From: JACOTV01 sp964445135
GTDB taxonomy: Bacteria; Patescibacteriota; Microgenomatia; UBA1406; GWC2-37-13
Assembly: GCA_964445135.1 (NCBI GenBank)
Contig: CAYUJW010000001.1
Location: forward strand, 1-64,000
Direction of reading: 5' to 3'
Length of the DNA stretch: 64,000 bases
Position 1 is the stretch's first letter. Each line of letters starts with the position of its first letter. Of the stretch, positions 54,969 through 63,405 are shown one piece after another. The notes under the pieces are model-generated. The model saw only the letters and a list, made by a program, of their open reading frames with translations. It ran no database searches and was not told the origin of the DNA. The position numbers were made by a program, and so were the translations under genes.

Positions 54969-56198
54969 ATGAAATATTTTATTCAAACATTCGGGTGTGC
55001 GCAAAACGTCGCAGACTCAGAGCGTATTACCGCGGCATTTGAAGGCCGCGGCATGACTGCGGCCACATCATATGAAGACACAAACTACGTCATCATCAAC
55101 ACCTGTATGGTGCGCGAGTCTGCTGAAAACCGCGTGTATGGCTTGGTAAACAACCTCAAGCTCATAAAGGAGCGAAAAACTGCAGAAGGTGAGCTCTACA
55201 AAATTATTATCACCGGCTGCATGGTGGGGCTGGCGTTTCGCGACTCAAGCGGTGTTTTTTTGGCCAAAATCAGAAAAGCGATGCCTGCGGCCGATGAATT
55301 TATGCCAATTGAAGAAGTCGGTTTTGACATCCCAAGCATTCGTCAAAACGATTCTCATGCATGGGTACCCATTTCAAATGGATGTAATAACTTCTGCACT
55401 TTCTGCGTAGTTCCCTATACTCGCGGGCGTGAGGTAAGCCGCCCATTTCACGATGTGATCTCTGAGTGTCAGCAACTCGTCAACGAAGGATATAAAAGCC
55501 TAACGCTGCTTGGACAAAACGTAAACTCATACGGATCTGATTTGCTACTTGGAGATGAAAACATTCAATCACAGCGCGATCTAGAAAAAACATATTTTGA
55601 CACCAACTCAACGCTCGCCAATCCACGAGTCAAGATTGAGTTTAAGATAAACGGAAAGCCGATTGAACCGGTGTATGTGAAACATTTGGGACGCTATCGT
55701 ATTCCCACACTCTTTCCTTATTTATTGGAGGCAGTTGCACAAATGGGTTTTGAAAAAGTCGATTTTTACTCAAGCAATCCCTGGGATATGACTGATCAAT
55801 TGATTGATGTGATTGCCAAGTATCCAAACATCACTCGCACCATCCACATGCCGGTGCAATCGGGAGATGATGCGGTACTCAAGCGTATGAACAGGTGGTA
55901 CACCCAAGAGCAGTATCTTGAAATTATCCAAAAATATAAAGATCGTGTGCCCGGTGTGTCATTTACCACCGATATCATTGTTGGCTTTCCAGGCGAGACC
56001 GATGCTGAATTTGCTAATACTATCGCTTTGTGTGAGAAAGTGGGATATGAAAAAGCATATCTTGCCATGTACAGCACGCGCCCAGCAACTGCCGCCACTA
56101 AAATTCTAACAGACGATGTCCCCCATCCAGTTAAAAAAGAACGTTGGCAAAGGCTAGATCGCCTCATCAATTCCAGACACTATGAACAGGGGAAGTAA
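54969..56198 (+). CDS. miaB: tRNA methylthiotransferase MiaB, lacking the TRAM domain
   Basis: MiaB adds a methylthio group to i6A37 of tRNA. The N-terminal 4Fe-4S cysteines are C10, C46 and C84, and the radical-SAM CxxxCxxC is C139/C143/C146 (SNGCNNFCTFCVVPYTRGRE). The protein is 409 residues. It has an insertion of about 45 residues (roughly 195-240) after LLGQNVNSYGS. It stops at RLDRLINSRHYEQGK, where E. coli continues into a TRAM domain of about 60 residues. The stop is followed within a few bases by a GTAAAT repeat. Confidence 0.92.
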   Translation: MKYFIQTFGCAQNVADSERITAAFEGRGMTAATSYEDTNYVIINTCMVRESAENRVYGLVNNLKLIKERKTAEGELYKIIITGCMVGLAFRDSSGVFLAKIRKAMPAADEFMPIEEVGFDIPSIRQNDSHAWVPISNGCNNFCTFCVVPYTRGREVSRPFHDVISECQQLVNEGYKSLTLLGQNVNSYGSDLLLGDENIQSQRDLEKTYFDTNSTLANPRVKIEFKINGKPIEPVYVKHLGRYRIPTLFPYLLEAVAQMGFEKVDFYSSNPWDMTDQLIDVIAKYPNITRTIHMPVQSGDDAVLKRMNRWYTQEQYLEIIQKYKDRVPGVSFTTDIIVGFPGETDAEFANTIALCEKVGYEKAYLAMYSTRPATAATKILTDDVPHPVKKERWQRLDRLINSRHYEQGK

Positions 56199-56214
56199 GA
56201 AATGCGTAAATAGG

Positions 56215-56227
56215 TAAATGTGAAAAT
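56215..56227 (+). repeat. Third copy of the GTAAATGTGAAAA repeat
   Basis: Identical to the reverse complement of 10313-10325 and one base different from 9916-9928. It begins 17 bases after the miaB stop and is followed by the 72-bp repeat. Confidence 0.6.
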
Positions 56228-56233
56228 CACAAC

Positions 56234-56305
56234 AACTATCAACTATCCCTCCTTCGCAGATGCTTCGGCGGGCAGGCAACTATCAACATGTCAACTATCA
56301 ACTAA
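56234..56305 (+). repeat. 72-bp direct repeat, copy 2
   Basis: Identical to 50379-50450. The two copies lie 5.8 kb apart in the same orientation, each directly upstream of a polysaccharide gene. The bases after the repeat differ (ATTAG in copy 1, TTAAG in copy 2) before a shared TATAAT. Confidence 0.9.
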
Positions 56306-56316
56306 TTAAGTATAAT
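56288..56316 (+). promoter_or_regulatory. Promoter at the end of repeat copy 2, for rmlB
   Basis: ATGTCA (56288-56293) and TATAAT (56311-56316) are 17 bases apart; ATG of rmlB at 56325 is 8 bases after the -10. The geometry equals that of copy 1 exactly. Confidence 0.55.
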
Positions 56317-56324
56317 AGTTCCAT

Positions 56325-57338
56325 ATGAAACTTCTCGTCACAGGCGGCGCCGGATTCATCGGCTCAAACTTCATCCACTATTGGCTTAGCCATCACCCTG
56401 AGGACGATATAGTAAATGTTGATGCGCTCACCTATGCCGGCAACATGGAAAACCTGAAAGACGTCAAAGAGAATCCGCATCACACATTTGTAAAGGCAAA
56501 TATTTGCGATCTTTCGAAGATGAGCGAACTTATGAAAGGGGTCGATACCGTTGTGCATTTTGCAGCAGAAAGTCACGTAGATCGCTCCATTCTTGACCCT
56601 TCCATTTTTGTAAAAACGAATGTACTTGGCACTCAAGTACTTCTTGAAGCGGCTTTGAAAAATGAAGTAAAACGATTTCATCATATCTCAACTGACGAAG
56701 TATTTGGAGCGCTTGAGCTTGGAAGTCAAGAAAAGTTTTCAGAAGAGACACCATATGATCCACACAGCCCATATTCTGCCTCCAAAGCCGGCTCAGACCA
56801 CTTAGTTCGCGCCTATTATGACACATATGGATTACCAATAACGATCAGTAACTGTGCCAATAACTTCGGCCCCTATCATTTTCCTGAAAAATTCATACCG
56901 CTTGCCATAACCAACATCATGGATGGTAAAAAAGTGCCGGTATATGGAGACGGGCTCTATGTGCGTGATTGGCTCTATGTAGAAGATCACTGTAGCGCAA
57001 TTGAGGCAATGCTTGAGAAAGGGAAAATTGGGCAAACATACTGCGTGGGAAGCATGACACAGGATGTGTCAAATATCGATATTGTCAAAAAAATATGTGA
57101 ACTCATGCACGTTGATGCCCAAGAAACGATTGAATACGTGAAAGATCGCCCCGGACATGATCGCCGATACGCAATTGACTTTAGTAAAATTCAGCGTGAG
57201 CTTGGCTGGAATCCTGCACACACCTTTGAAACCGCGCTTCAAACAACCATTGATTGGTACCGTGAAAATGAGTCCTGGTGGAAACACATAAAATCCGGAG
57301 AGTATCAGTCGTATTACCAACAACAGTACGAACAATAA
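56325..57338 (+). CDS. rmlB: dTDP-glucose 4,6-dehydratase
   Basis: It makes dTDP-4-keto-6-deoxyglucose, the precursor of rhamnose. The 337-residue extended SDR has GGAGFIGSNFIHYW, HFAAESHVDRSI, the ISTDEVFG active-site segment (Thr, Asp, Glu) and YSASKAGSDHLV (Y-x3-K). NNFGPYHFPEKFIPLAI and GDGLYVRDWLYVEDH complete the family signature. It is followed 12 bp later by rmlD. Confidence 0.96.
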   Translation: MKLLVTGGAGFIGSNFIHYWLSHHPEDDIVNVDALTYAGNMENLKDVKENPHHTFVKANICDLSKMSELMKGVDTVVHFAAESHVDRSILDPSIFVKTNVLGTQVLLEAALKNEVKRFHHISTDEVFGALELGSQEKFSEETPYDPHSPYSASKAGSDHLVRAYYDTYGLPITISNCANNFGPYHFPEKFIPLAITNIMDGKKVPVYGDGLYVRDWLYVEDHCSAIEAMLEKGKIGQTYCVGSMTQDVSNIDIVKKICELMHVDAQETIEYVKDRPGHDRRYAIDFSKIQRELGWNPAHTFETALQTTIDWYRENESWWKHIKSGEYQSYYQQQYEQ

Positions 57339-57350
57339 CGGCATCAACCT

Positions 57351-58193
57351 ATGAATATTGCACTCACCGGCGCACGTGGCTTGGTTGGCTCACGCGTCGC
57401 GGAAATTCTGAACGAAAAAGGCCATCATTGCATCCCGCTCACGAGTGAGGATCTTGATATAACAAATGCCGAATCTGTACAATCATGTTTTGCCACACTT
57501 GATGCCGAGCTTGTTATTCACCTGGCAGCATACACAAATGTAGACGGAGCTGAGCTTGAACCTGAAAAAGCGCGCCTCATAAATGTTGAGGGTACACGAC
57601 ACGTGTATGATGCGGCGACACGTCGCGGAATGAAATATATCCAAATTTCCACTGATTTTGTCTTCGATGGAACACGTCCACCGTATGATGAAAATTCCAC
57701 CCCACACCCGCAAGGCGTCTATGCAAAAACCAAATGGGAAGCGGAACAATATCTTTTTTCCAAGGCCGACAACTATCAACTCCCCCCAAACGCGATGATT
57801 GTACGCATCACCTATCCGTATCGTCTTGATGATTTTGCCAAAAAAGATTTCGTTCGCACGATCAAATCACTCCTTGAAAAGGGAACGTCAATTGGTGGAA
57901 TTACCGATAGCCTTATCACCCCGACTTGGATAGATGATATTGCACATGCGCTCGACCACCTTGTCACTCATTTCAAAAATGATGTGTACCATGTTGTTGG
58001 GAGCGAAGCATTATCCCCGCATGATGTTTTTCAACTTATTGCCAAAAAGTGGCGCCTTGATCCTTCGCTTATTACCCCTGTCACATTTGATACATATTTT
58101 GCTGGCAAAGCCCCCCGGCCAAAATTGGGACACACTACCTCCATTCACAACGACTTTTATCCTATGCATTCAATCCGTCAGATATTGCAATAG
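57351..58193 (+). CDS. rmlD: dTDP-4-dehydrorhamnose reductase
   Basis: It reduces dTDP-4-keto-L-rhamnose to dTDP-L-rhamnose. The 280-residue SDR has TGARGLVGSRVAE, HLAAYTNVDGAE, STDFVFDGTRPPYDE and the YAKTKWEAEQ (YxxxK) motif. rmlA and rmlC are not in this window, so the last steps of the pathway are seen only in part. Confidence 0.93.
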   Translation: MNIALTGARGLVGSRVAEILNEKGHHCIPLTSEDLDITNAESVQSCFATLDAELVIHLAAYTNVDGAELEPEKARLINVEGTRHVYDAATRRGMKYIQISTDFVFDGTRPPYDENSTPHPQGVYAKTKWEAEQYLFSKADNYQLPPNAMIVRITYPYRLDDFAKKDFVRTIKSLLEKGTSIGGITDSLITPTWIDDIAHALDHLVTHFKNDVYHVVGSEALSPHDVFQLIAKKWRLDPSLITPVTFDTYFAGKAPRPKLGHTTSIHNDFYPMHSIRQILQ

Positions 58194-58222
58194 CCATCCT
58201 ATTGATACGGTAATTTTTCCTG

Positions 58223-58250
58223 TTGCATCAATCATTGACAGTATTATAAT
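58223..58250 (+). promoter_or_regulatory. Promoter of the carbonic-anhydrase-like gene
   Basis: TTGCAT (58223-58228) and TATAAT (58245-58250) are 16 bases apart. The ATG at 58262 is 11 bases after the -10 box. The TTG that would give a longer frame lies on the -10 itself, which supports the ATG start. Confidence 0.55.
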
Positions 58251-58261
58251 TGCAGTTATCT

Positions 58262-59839
58262 ATGGGGACAGAGCACGCAGCACATATGAAAGAAATGAAG
58301 GACGTGGGGCCCGAACACTTTACTCATGAAGTGAAAGCTTTTGTAACACGTCGAACAGAATTGCTTTTACACCGTGGCCTGCCCATTACAGAGCTTGCAC
58401 GAGAAAGTGATTTTCTCCAAGAGTTCTACGACAGCTTTCTTCAGGAACGACATGCTCGCTCAGTTGAGCTCAATTCCACAGCGATTAAAGAAGCAAATCA
58501 AACAATCCTTGACCTGTTTGGAAGTAAGCTTGGTATTGTTTCTTGTATGGACGGACGTATGCCGCTTACCGCACTATTTGGATTTCCCATGCAGGCGGTT
58601 CGCGCTATGAGACTTCCTGGCGGAGACTTGGGGGGCTTTAAACGCAACTTATCAACAGGCAGTCTGGAACCCGATTCGGAGGCGCTTTTTACCCAGCTTA
58701 CCCGACATCAGGAAAGCAATGGGTCTGCCACAAAATTTGAAGTATTAAACTCACATGTTGGGTGCGCAGCTCGAGGACGCACTGAAAGCAGCTTTGGTCA
58801 CGAACCCAAAGACGGCGGCCTGAATGCAGACATACGCTCAAAAAATGAAATTGGAGGCGCCATCAAAGAGCACTATGGAATGGTGCCAATACTCATGGCT
58901 ACTGACCCAAATACTGGATATGCATATATGGGGTTGGGGAAGGATGAGCTGCTTGCACAACATCATACCTATGACGAGCCAGTCCGACGTGAGCTTGCGG
59001 CAGCTGGCCGAATCATCTCAACAGAAGACCTAGCAAAAACTCATGCACCATCGTTTGAAGAAATCACCGGGGACTGGAATGTTGACTGGGAGCATGCGTA
59101 TGCTGACACCGCGCTGCAGCTGTGGAAAAATATCAAATCGATGGCGGAAAGTCCGGTACTCTCAGATATCATTGCGCTTGTTCGAAAATCTTACCCACAT
59201 CGAAAATATTCAGACGATGAAGTACGCACACGATCTCTGCTATTATTGTCAAACTCATACCTTGGCTGGATGTACGAAAAAAACGGCGGTCACCCTTATA
59301 CACGACATGTAGAAAAATGCGTGGTGGTTGACTTTAAAAACAAAGGTCCATTTGCTAAAAATACGGCATTTGTGGTGGCACCGGTTCAAAATGTCTTGGA
59401 TGACAATGTTGCGCTGGCACAAGGCATTGTGCGCTCAAATCGTAGTGGTGGCGCTTTTATTGATGAGTCAAACACCTATCCCGATGCGGCCGCATTTGCG
59501 CAGGCACCAGTTCCTGTTATTGTAAAATGCGAAGTGCCGTTTGACAGCTCACATGAAGTGTGGAAAACACTCAACAAGCTTGATCTTTCTGGGATTAAAA
59601 ATGACTGGCTTGATGACAAGGAAGTATTTATGAAAGCAGTACGAACTCAGATCAACCACCTGCCAGGCATGTATATTGACGATGCACTTGAAGCGATTTC
59701 TGGGCTATGGGAAAGCCTCTCACACATCTATACGGGTAGCGCTACGCAGACCTTGGCAGACCGTGGCGGAATTGCAGTTTTGCCGATACTCGTCAGTAAT
59801 GATCGCATGCCTCAAACAATCCTTCAGCTAGTCGCCTAA
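58262..59839 (+). CDS. Large protein with a beta-carbonic-anhydrase-like zinc motif, function unknown
   Basis: I do not recognise the family. The 525-residue soluble protein has, at residues 92-100, GIVSCMDGRM (C95, D97, R99) and 70 residues later NSHVGC (H165, C168). C-x-D-x-R followed by H-x2-C is the zinc/catalytic array of beta-carbonic anhydrases, and the segment around it (AMRLPGGDLGG) also resembles their strand 2 loop. The other 350 residues are unlike any carbonic anhydrase I know. It is flanked by rmlD and ugd on the same strand but has its own promoter. It could be an enzyme on a small carbon substrate. Confidence 0.7.
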   Translation: MGTEHAAHMKEMKDVGPEHFTHEVKAFVTRRTELLLHRGLPITELARESDFLQEFYDSFLQERHARSVELNSTAIKEANQTILDLFGSKLGIVSCMDGRMPLTALFGFPMQAVRAMRLPGGDLGGFKRNLSTGSLEPDSEALFTQLTRHQESNGSATKFEVLNSHVGCAARGRTESSFGHEPKDGGLNADIRSKNEIGGAIKEHYGMVPILMATDPNTGYAYMGLGKDELLAQHHTYDEPVRRELAAAGRIISTEDLAKTHAPSFEEITGDWNVDWEHAYADTALQLWKNIKSMAESPVLSDIIALVRKSYPHRKYSDDEVRTRSLLLLSNSYLGWMYEKNGGHPYTRHVEKCVVVDFKNKGPFAKNTAFVVAPVQNVLDDNVALAQGIVRSNRSGGAFIDESNTYPDAAAFAQAPVPVIVKCEVPFDSSHEVWKTLNKLDLSGIKNDWLDDKEVFMKAVRTQINHLPGMYIDDALEAISGLWESLSHIYTGSATQTLADRGGIAVLPILVSNDRMPQTILQLVA

Positions 59840-59846
59840 ATTCACA

Positions 59847-59875
59847 TTGAAATGGTGGTTGAACTCAAGTAAGAT
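59847..59875 (+). promoter_or_regulatory. Promoter of ugd
   Basis: TTGAAA (59847-59852) and TAAGAT (59870-59875) are 17 bases apart. The ATG at 59885 is 9 bases after the -10 box, so the mRNA would start almost at the ATG. Confidence 0.5.
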
Positions 59876-59884
59876 GTAGACCAT

Positions 59885-61186
59885 ATGACAATAACCGTTA
59901 TCGGACATGGATATGTAGGACTCGTTTCAGCATGCGTATTTGCTGATTTTGGAAATAAAGTGTGGGTGATTGGACATACGCCTGAAAAACTTGAAAGACT
60001 TCGCAATGGAGACCCCATTATCTACGAGCCTGGCCTTGCCGAGATGCTGCAAGAAAACAATAAAGCGGGCCGCCTTATTTTTACCGATCAGTATGAACCT
60101 GCGATCACTGAATCTGAAATCATCTTCATCACCGTCGGCACACCTCCACAAAAAGATGGAAGCGCTGATTTGAGCGCAGTCTATCATGTTGCCAAACAGA
60201 TCGGCACACACATTGGAGATAAGTTTACTGTTGTCTCATGCAAAAGCACGGTGCCTGTTGGAACGAATTTGGAAGTTGAAAAGATCATCAAAAAAACCAA
60301 TCCAAAAGCAAATATTGCGGTCGCCTCATGTCCCGAGTTTTTACGAGAAGGATCCGCGCTCAGCGACACACTTGTGCCTGATCGCGTTGTTATCGGATCA
60401 AATAATGCACGTGCCATTGAGAAACTTCTTGAGTTACACAAGCCAATGCCGGGCCGTCGTGTAACTACCAATCTTGCCTCAAGTGAAATGATCAAATATG
60501 CATCAAACTCTATGCTTGCAACCAAAATATCATTTGCAAACATGATTTCACTCTACTGCGAACAAACTGGCGCAGATGTTGAAGAGGTGCTTGAAGCAGT
60601 CGGAATGGATAGTCGTATTGGCCGAACGTTTATGTATGCGGGAGTTGGATACGGAGGATCGTGTTTCCCCAAGGATGTTCAGGCATTGGCGGATACCGGG
60701 CGTCGCATGGGCGTTGATACCTCCTTGCTTGATGCAGTCGAGACCATCAATCACTTGGCGCGCGAAACCTTTCTTAAACATGTGCTCAAGCATGTAAAAG
60801 GCAAAAAAATTGGCATTCTTGGCTTAGCATTCAAGCCAGATACTGACGATATCCGCTTTGCTCCATCGGTATATATCATCGAGCAACTTCTCAAAAAAGG
60901 CTATCAAGTCACCGGATATGATATGGCAGCCATGAATAACATTCGCCGCACATTTGGCGATAAAATCACCCTTGTTGATAATGCATATGATGCAGTCAAA
61001 GGAGCAGATGCGGTATTATTTTTGACGGAATGGAATGAGTTTAAGCAGATTGACTTGAAAAAAGTAAAGTCGCTCGTCAAGACTCCTTTGATATTTGATG
61101 GAAGAAATATGTTTGACCCGGCGGCAGTTGAAAAACTTGGCTTTACTTATTTTGGAGTTGGAAGAGCAAAAACTGCCATTGAATAA
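59885..61186 (+). CDS. ugd: UDP-glucose 6-dehydrogenase
   Basis: It oxidises UDP-glucose twice to UDP-glucuronate with NAD+. The 433-residue protein has an N-terminal Rossmann fold (GHGYVGLVSACVFADFGNKV), the active-site C260 in GVGYGGSCFPKDVQAL, and a C-terminal UDP-binding domain with GLAFKPDTDDIRFAPS. It lies 33 bp before the decarboxylase that uses its product. Confidence 0.96.
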   Translation: MTITVIGHGYVGLVSACVFADFGNKVWVIGHTPEKLERLRNGDPIIYEPGLAEMLQENNKAGRLIFTDQYEPAITESEIIFITVGTPPQKDGSADLSAVYHVAKQIGTHIGDKFTVVSCKSTVPVGTNLEVEKIIKKTNPKANIAVASCPEFLREGSALSDTLVPDRVVIGSNNARAIEKLLELHKPMPGRRVTTNLASSEMIKYASNSMLATKISFANMISLYCEQTGADVEEVLEAVGMDSRIGRTFMYAGVGYGGSCFPKDVQALADTGRRMGVDTSLLDAVETINHLARETFLKHVLKHVKGKKIGILGLAFKPDTDDIRFAPSVYIIEQLLKKGYQVTGYDMAAMNNIRRTFGDKITLVDNAYDAVKGADAVLFLTEWNEFKQIDLKKVKSLVKTPLIFDGRNMFDPAAVEKLGFTYFGVGRAKTAIE

Positions 61187-61219
61187 TATCGATCGTTAAT
61201 TAAGAAGCGATAACATTAT

Positions 61220-62161
61220 ATGAATATTCTTATTGCAGGCGGGAGCGGATTTATTGGATCTCATTTGACTCGCCACTTCTTGAATAAGAATGATCATGTA
61301 ACAGTGCTTGACAACTACATAACGGGGAGCAAGCATAATCTTGAAGATGTGACAAAAAATCCACTTCTTACGATCATCAATGCAGACCTAGTGACACATA
61401 AATTTGCAAATATCATGTATGACCGGGTTTATCAACTCGCGTCCCCCGCCTCCCCGATCCAATACAAGCGTTATCCCGTCGAAACACTTATGGTCAATTC
61501 TGTCGGGACAAAAAACCTCCTTGATATGATGGTTAAAACTGGAAGTCGTCGCTTTGCGCTTGCTTCAACATCAGAAGTATACGGCGATCCCTTGGAGCAT
61601 CCGCAAAAAGAGTCATACTTCGGAAATGTAAATCCAAACGGTGAACGATCATGTTACGACGAAGGAAAACGGTTTGCAGAAAGCATCACCATGACGTATG
61701 CTCGCATCCATGGACTCGATGTGCGAATCGCTCGCATTTTCAACACCTACGGACCTTATATGGATGTACTTGATGGGCGCGTGGTGAGCAATTTCATTGT
61801 TCAAGCTCTTCGAAACGAACCAATAACCATGTTCGGTGACGGTCGCCAAACTCGATCGTTTTGTCACGTCAGCGATATGGTGCGCGCATTTGATCTTTTG
61901 GGCTCAGTTGAAGGTATTGATGGGGAAGTAATTAACCTTGGCAACCCAAATGAGCGAGATATGAACGAGCTCGCAAACACCATCATCTCACTGACCAAGT
62001 CCACATCTTCAATCACCCATCTGCCACAGACGGCTGATGACCCTAAAAAGCGCAAGCCAGATATTTCAAAAGCAAAAAAACTCCTCAACTGGGAACCAAC
62101 AGTCGAGCTGAACGATGGGCTTGTTGACACCATCGGCTATTTTGCCCGGCATATTTCGTAA
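61220..62161 (+). CDS. UDP-glucuronate decarboxylase (UDP-xylose synthase)
   Basis: It converts UDP-glucuronate to UDP-xylose with bound NAD+. The 313-residue SDR has GGSGFIGSHLTRHFL, YQLASPASPIQYKRYPVET, TSEVYGDPLEHPQ and RSCYDEGKRFAES, the UXS hallmark with Y-x3-K. RIFNTYGPYMDVLDGRVV follows. Paired with ugd it gives a two-step route to UDP-xylose for surface glycan. Confidence 0.93.
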   Translation: MNILIAGGSGFIGSHLTRHFLNKNDHVTVLDNYITGSKHNLEDVTKNPLLTIINADLVTHKFANIMYDRVYQLASPASPIQYKRYPVETLMVNSVGTKNLLDMMVKTGSRRFALASTSEVYGDPLEHPQKESYFGNVNPNGERSCYDEGKRFAESITMTYARIHGLDVRIARIFNTYGPYMDVLDGRVVSNFIVQALRNEPITMFGDGRQTRSFCHVSDMVRAFDLLGSVEGIDGEVINLGNPNERDMNELANTIISLTKSTSSITHLPQTADDPKKRKPDISKAKKLLNWEPTVELNDGLVDTIGYFARHIS

Positions 62162-62226
62162 ATCTTGTACTACAATTAGGCTGACCCAACTGCTTATATT
62201 GCACGTACGGTTGACCACCATTATTC

Positions 62227-63363
62227 ATGAATAAACAAACTGCTGTCATTGTCATCCCCACCTATAATGAGGCAGATAATGTAAAAAAGCTTACGCAACA
62301 AATATTTGATGTAGTCAAAACTATCGAAAATTGGGATACCCATATTCTGATTGTTGATAGCCAGTCCCCCGACGGCACGGCTGCTGTTATTCGAGAAGAG
62401 ATGAAAAAGCAAAAGCAGCTGCATTTGCTGGAAACAAAAAAAGAGGGTTTGGGTCGAGCATATGTTGCGGGTTTTTCCTACGCAATAAACAAGCTTTCGG
62501 CAGATGTGCTGTTTGAAATGGATGCTGACTTTTCCCACGATCCACGAGCACTCCCTAAGTTTTTGAAAAAAATTGATAATGGCGCTGACTTTGTCATTGG
62601 ATCACGATATATTCGCGGCGGCTCAATACCAAAAGATTGGGGATTGAATCGTAAATTTTATTCAGTTGTTGGGAACCTTATCATTCGATTTGGGTTTTTT
62701 AAACTCTCCGTCACCGACTGGACGTCGGGATTTCGATGTATAAAGTCGTGGATTATCCGAGAGAATATCGGAATTATTGAAAAATATTCGGGATATGTAT
62801 TCCAGGTGGCACTCCTTGACAACGCAATCAAAAAGCATGCGAAAGTTGGGGAAGTTCCAATCAACTTCACCGATCGAAAATATGGTGTTTCAAAGATTAA
62901 CTCTGGACAGTTTATCCGCGACGCTTTGTTATACATCGCATTCCACTCATCATTTCTGCGCTACGTTGTAGTTGGAGGGAGCGGCTTTCTCATCGACTTT
63001 GGCATTTTCACCGCCCTATACTTTGGATTGAATTTGCCAATCTATGTGGCCCAAGCAATAAGCGCCGAGGCAGCAATTGTCAATAATTTTATAGGAAACA
63101 ACTTTTGGTCATTCTCACACAAGAAAATTGATCATAAGGCAAGCTCCATAGTTCGTAGTTTCTTTAAGTTTAATGCGGTTGCACTTGGCTCACTTATTAT
63201 GCAAGTTGTCGCACTCACCGCATATGAGTATAAGTTTGGCGAGAATCATGTGCTTATATTTAAAGCGGTGTTTCTGGTCCTCATCATCATGCCATACTCA
63301 TACATTCTCTACAATCGTGTCGTGTGGAAGTCGAAAAAATCCCCCGAAATAGATGTGGTCTAA
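62227..63363 (+). CDS. Dolichyl-phosphate mannose synthase-like GT2 fused to a GtrA domain
   Basis: Residues 1-235 form a DPM1-type GT2 (VIVIPTYNEADNV, LIVDSQSPDGTA, FEMDADFSHDP, SRYIRGG), which links a sugar to polyprenyl phosphate. Residues 240-370 form a GtrA-like domain with four membrane spans (YVVVGGSGFLIDFGIFTALY, NNFIGNNFWSF), thought to flip the lipid-linked sugar. A combined synthesis and export job is inferred. It follows the xylose genes. Confidence 0.93.
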   Translation: MNKQTAVIVIPTYNEADNVKKLTQQIFDVVKTIENWDTHILIVDSQSPDGTAAVIREEMKKQKQLHLLETKKEGLGRAYVAGFSYAINKLSADVLFEMDADFSHDPRALPKFLKKIDNGADFVIGSRYIRGGSIPKDWGLNRKFYSVVGNLIIRFGFFKLSVTDWTSGFRCIKSWIIRENIGIIEKYSGYVFQVALLDNAIKKHAKVGEVPINFTDRKYGVSKINSGQFIRDALLYIAFHSSFLRYVVVGGSGFLIDFGIFTALYFGLNLPIYVAQAISAEAAIVNNFIGNNFWSFSHKKIDHKASSIVRSFFKFNAVALGSLIMQVVALTAYEYKFGENHVLIFKAVFLVLIIMPYSYILYNRVVWKSKKSPEIDVV

Positions 63364-63405
63364 AAAAAACTGTAGCCAATGTTTCTTTGGCTTTGTCAAA
63401 GAGGC

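Noticed and set aside
58235..58240. TTGACA as the -35 element of the carbonic-anhydrase-like gene
   Set aside because: It is a perfect hexamer but only 4 bases before the TATAAT; TTGCAT at 58223 has the right spacing.
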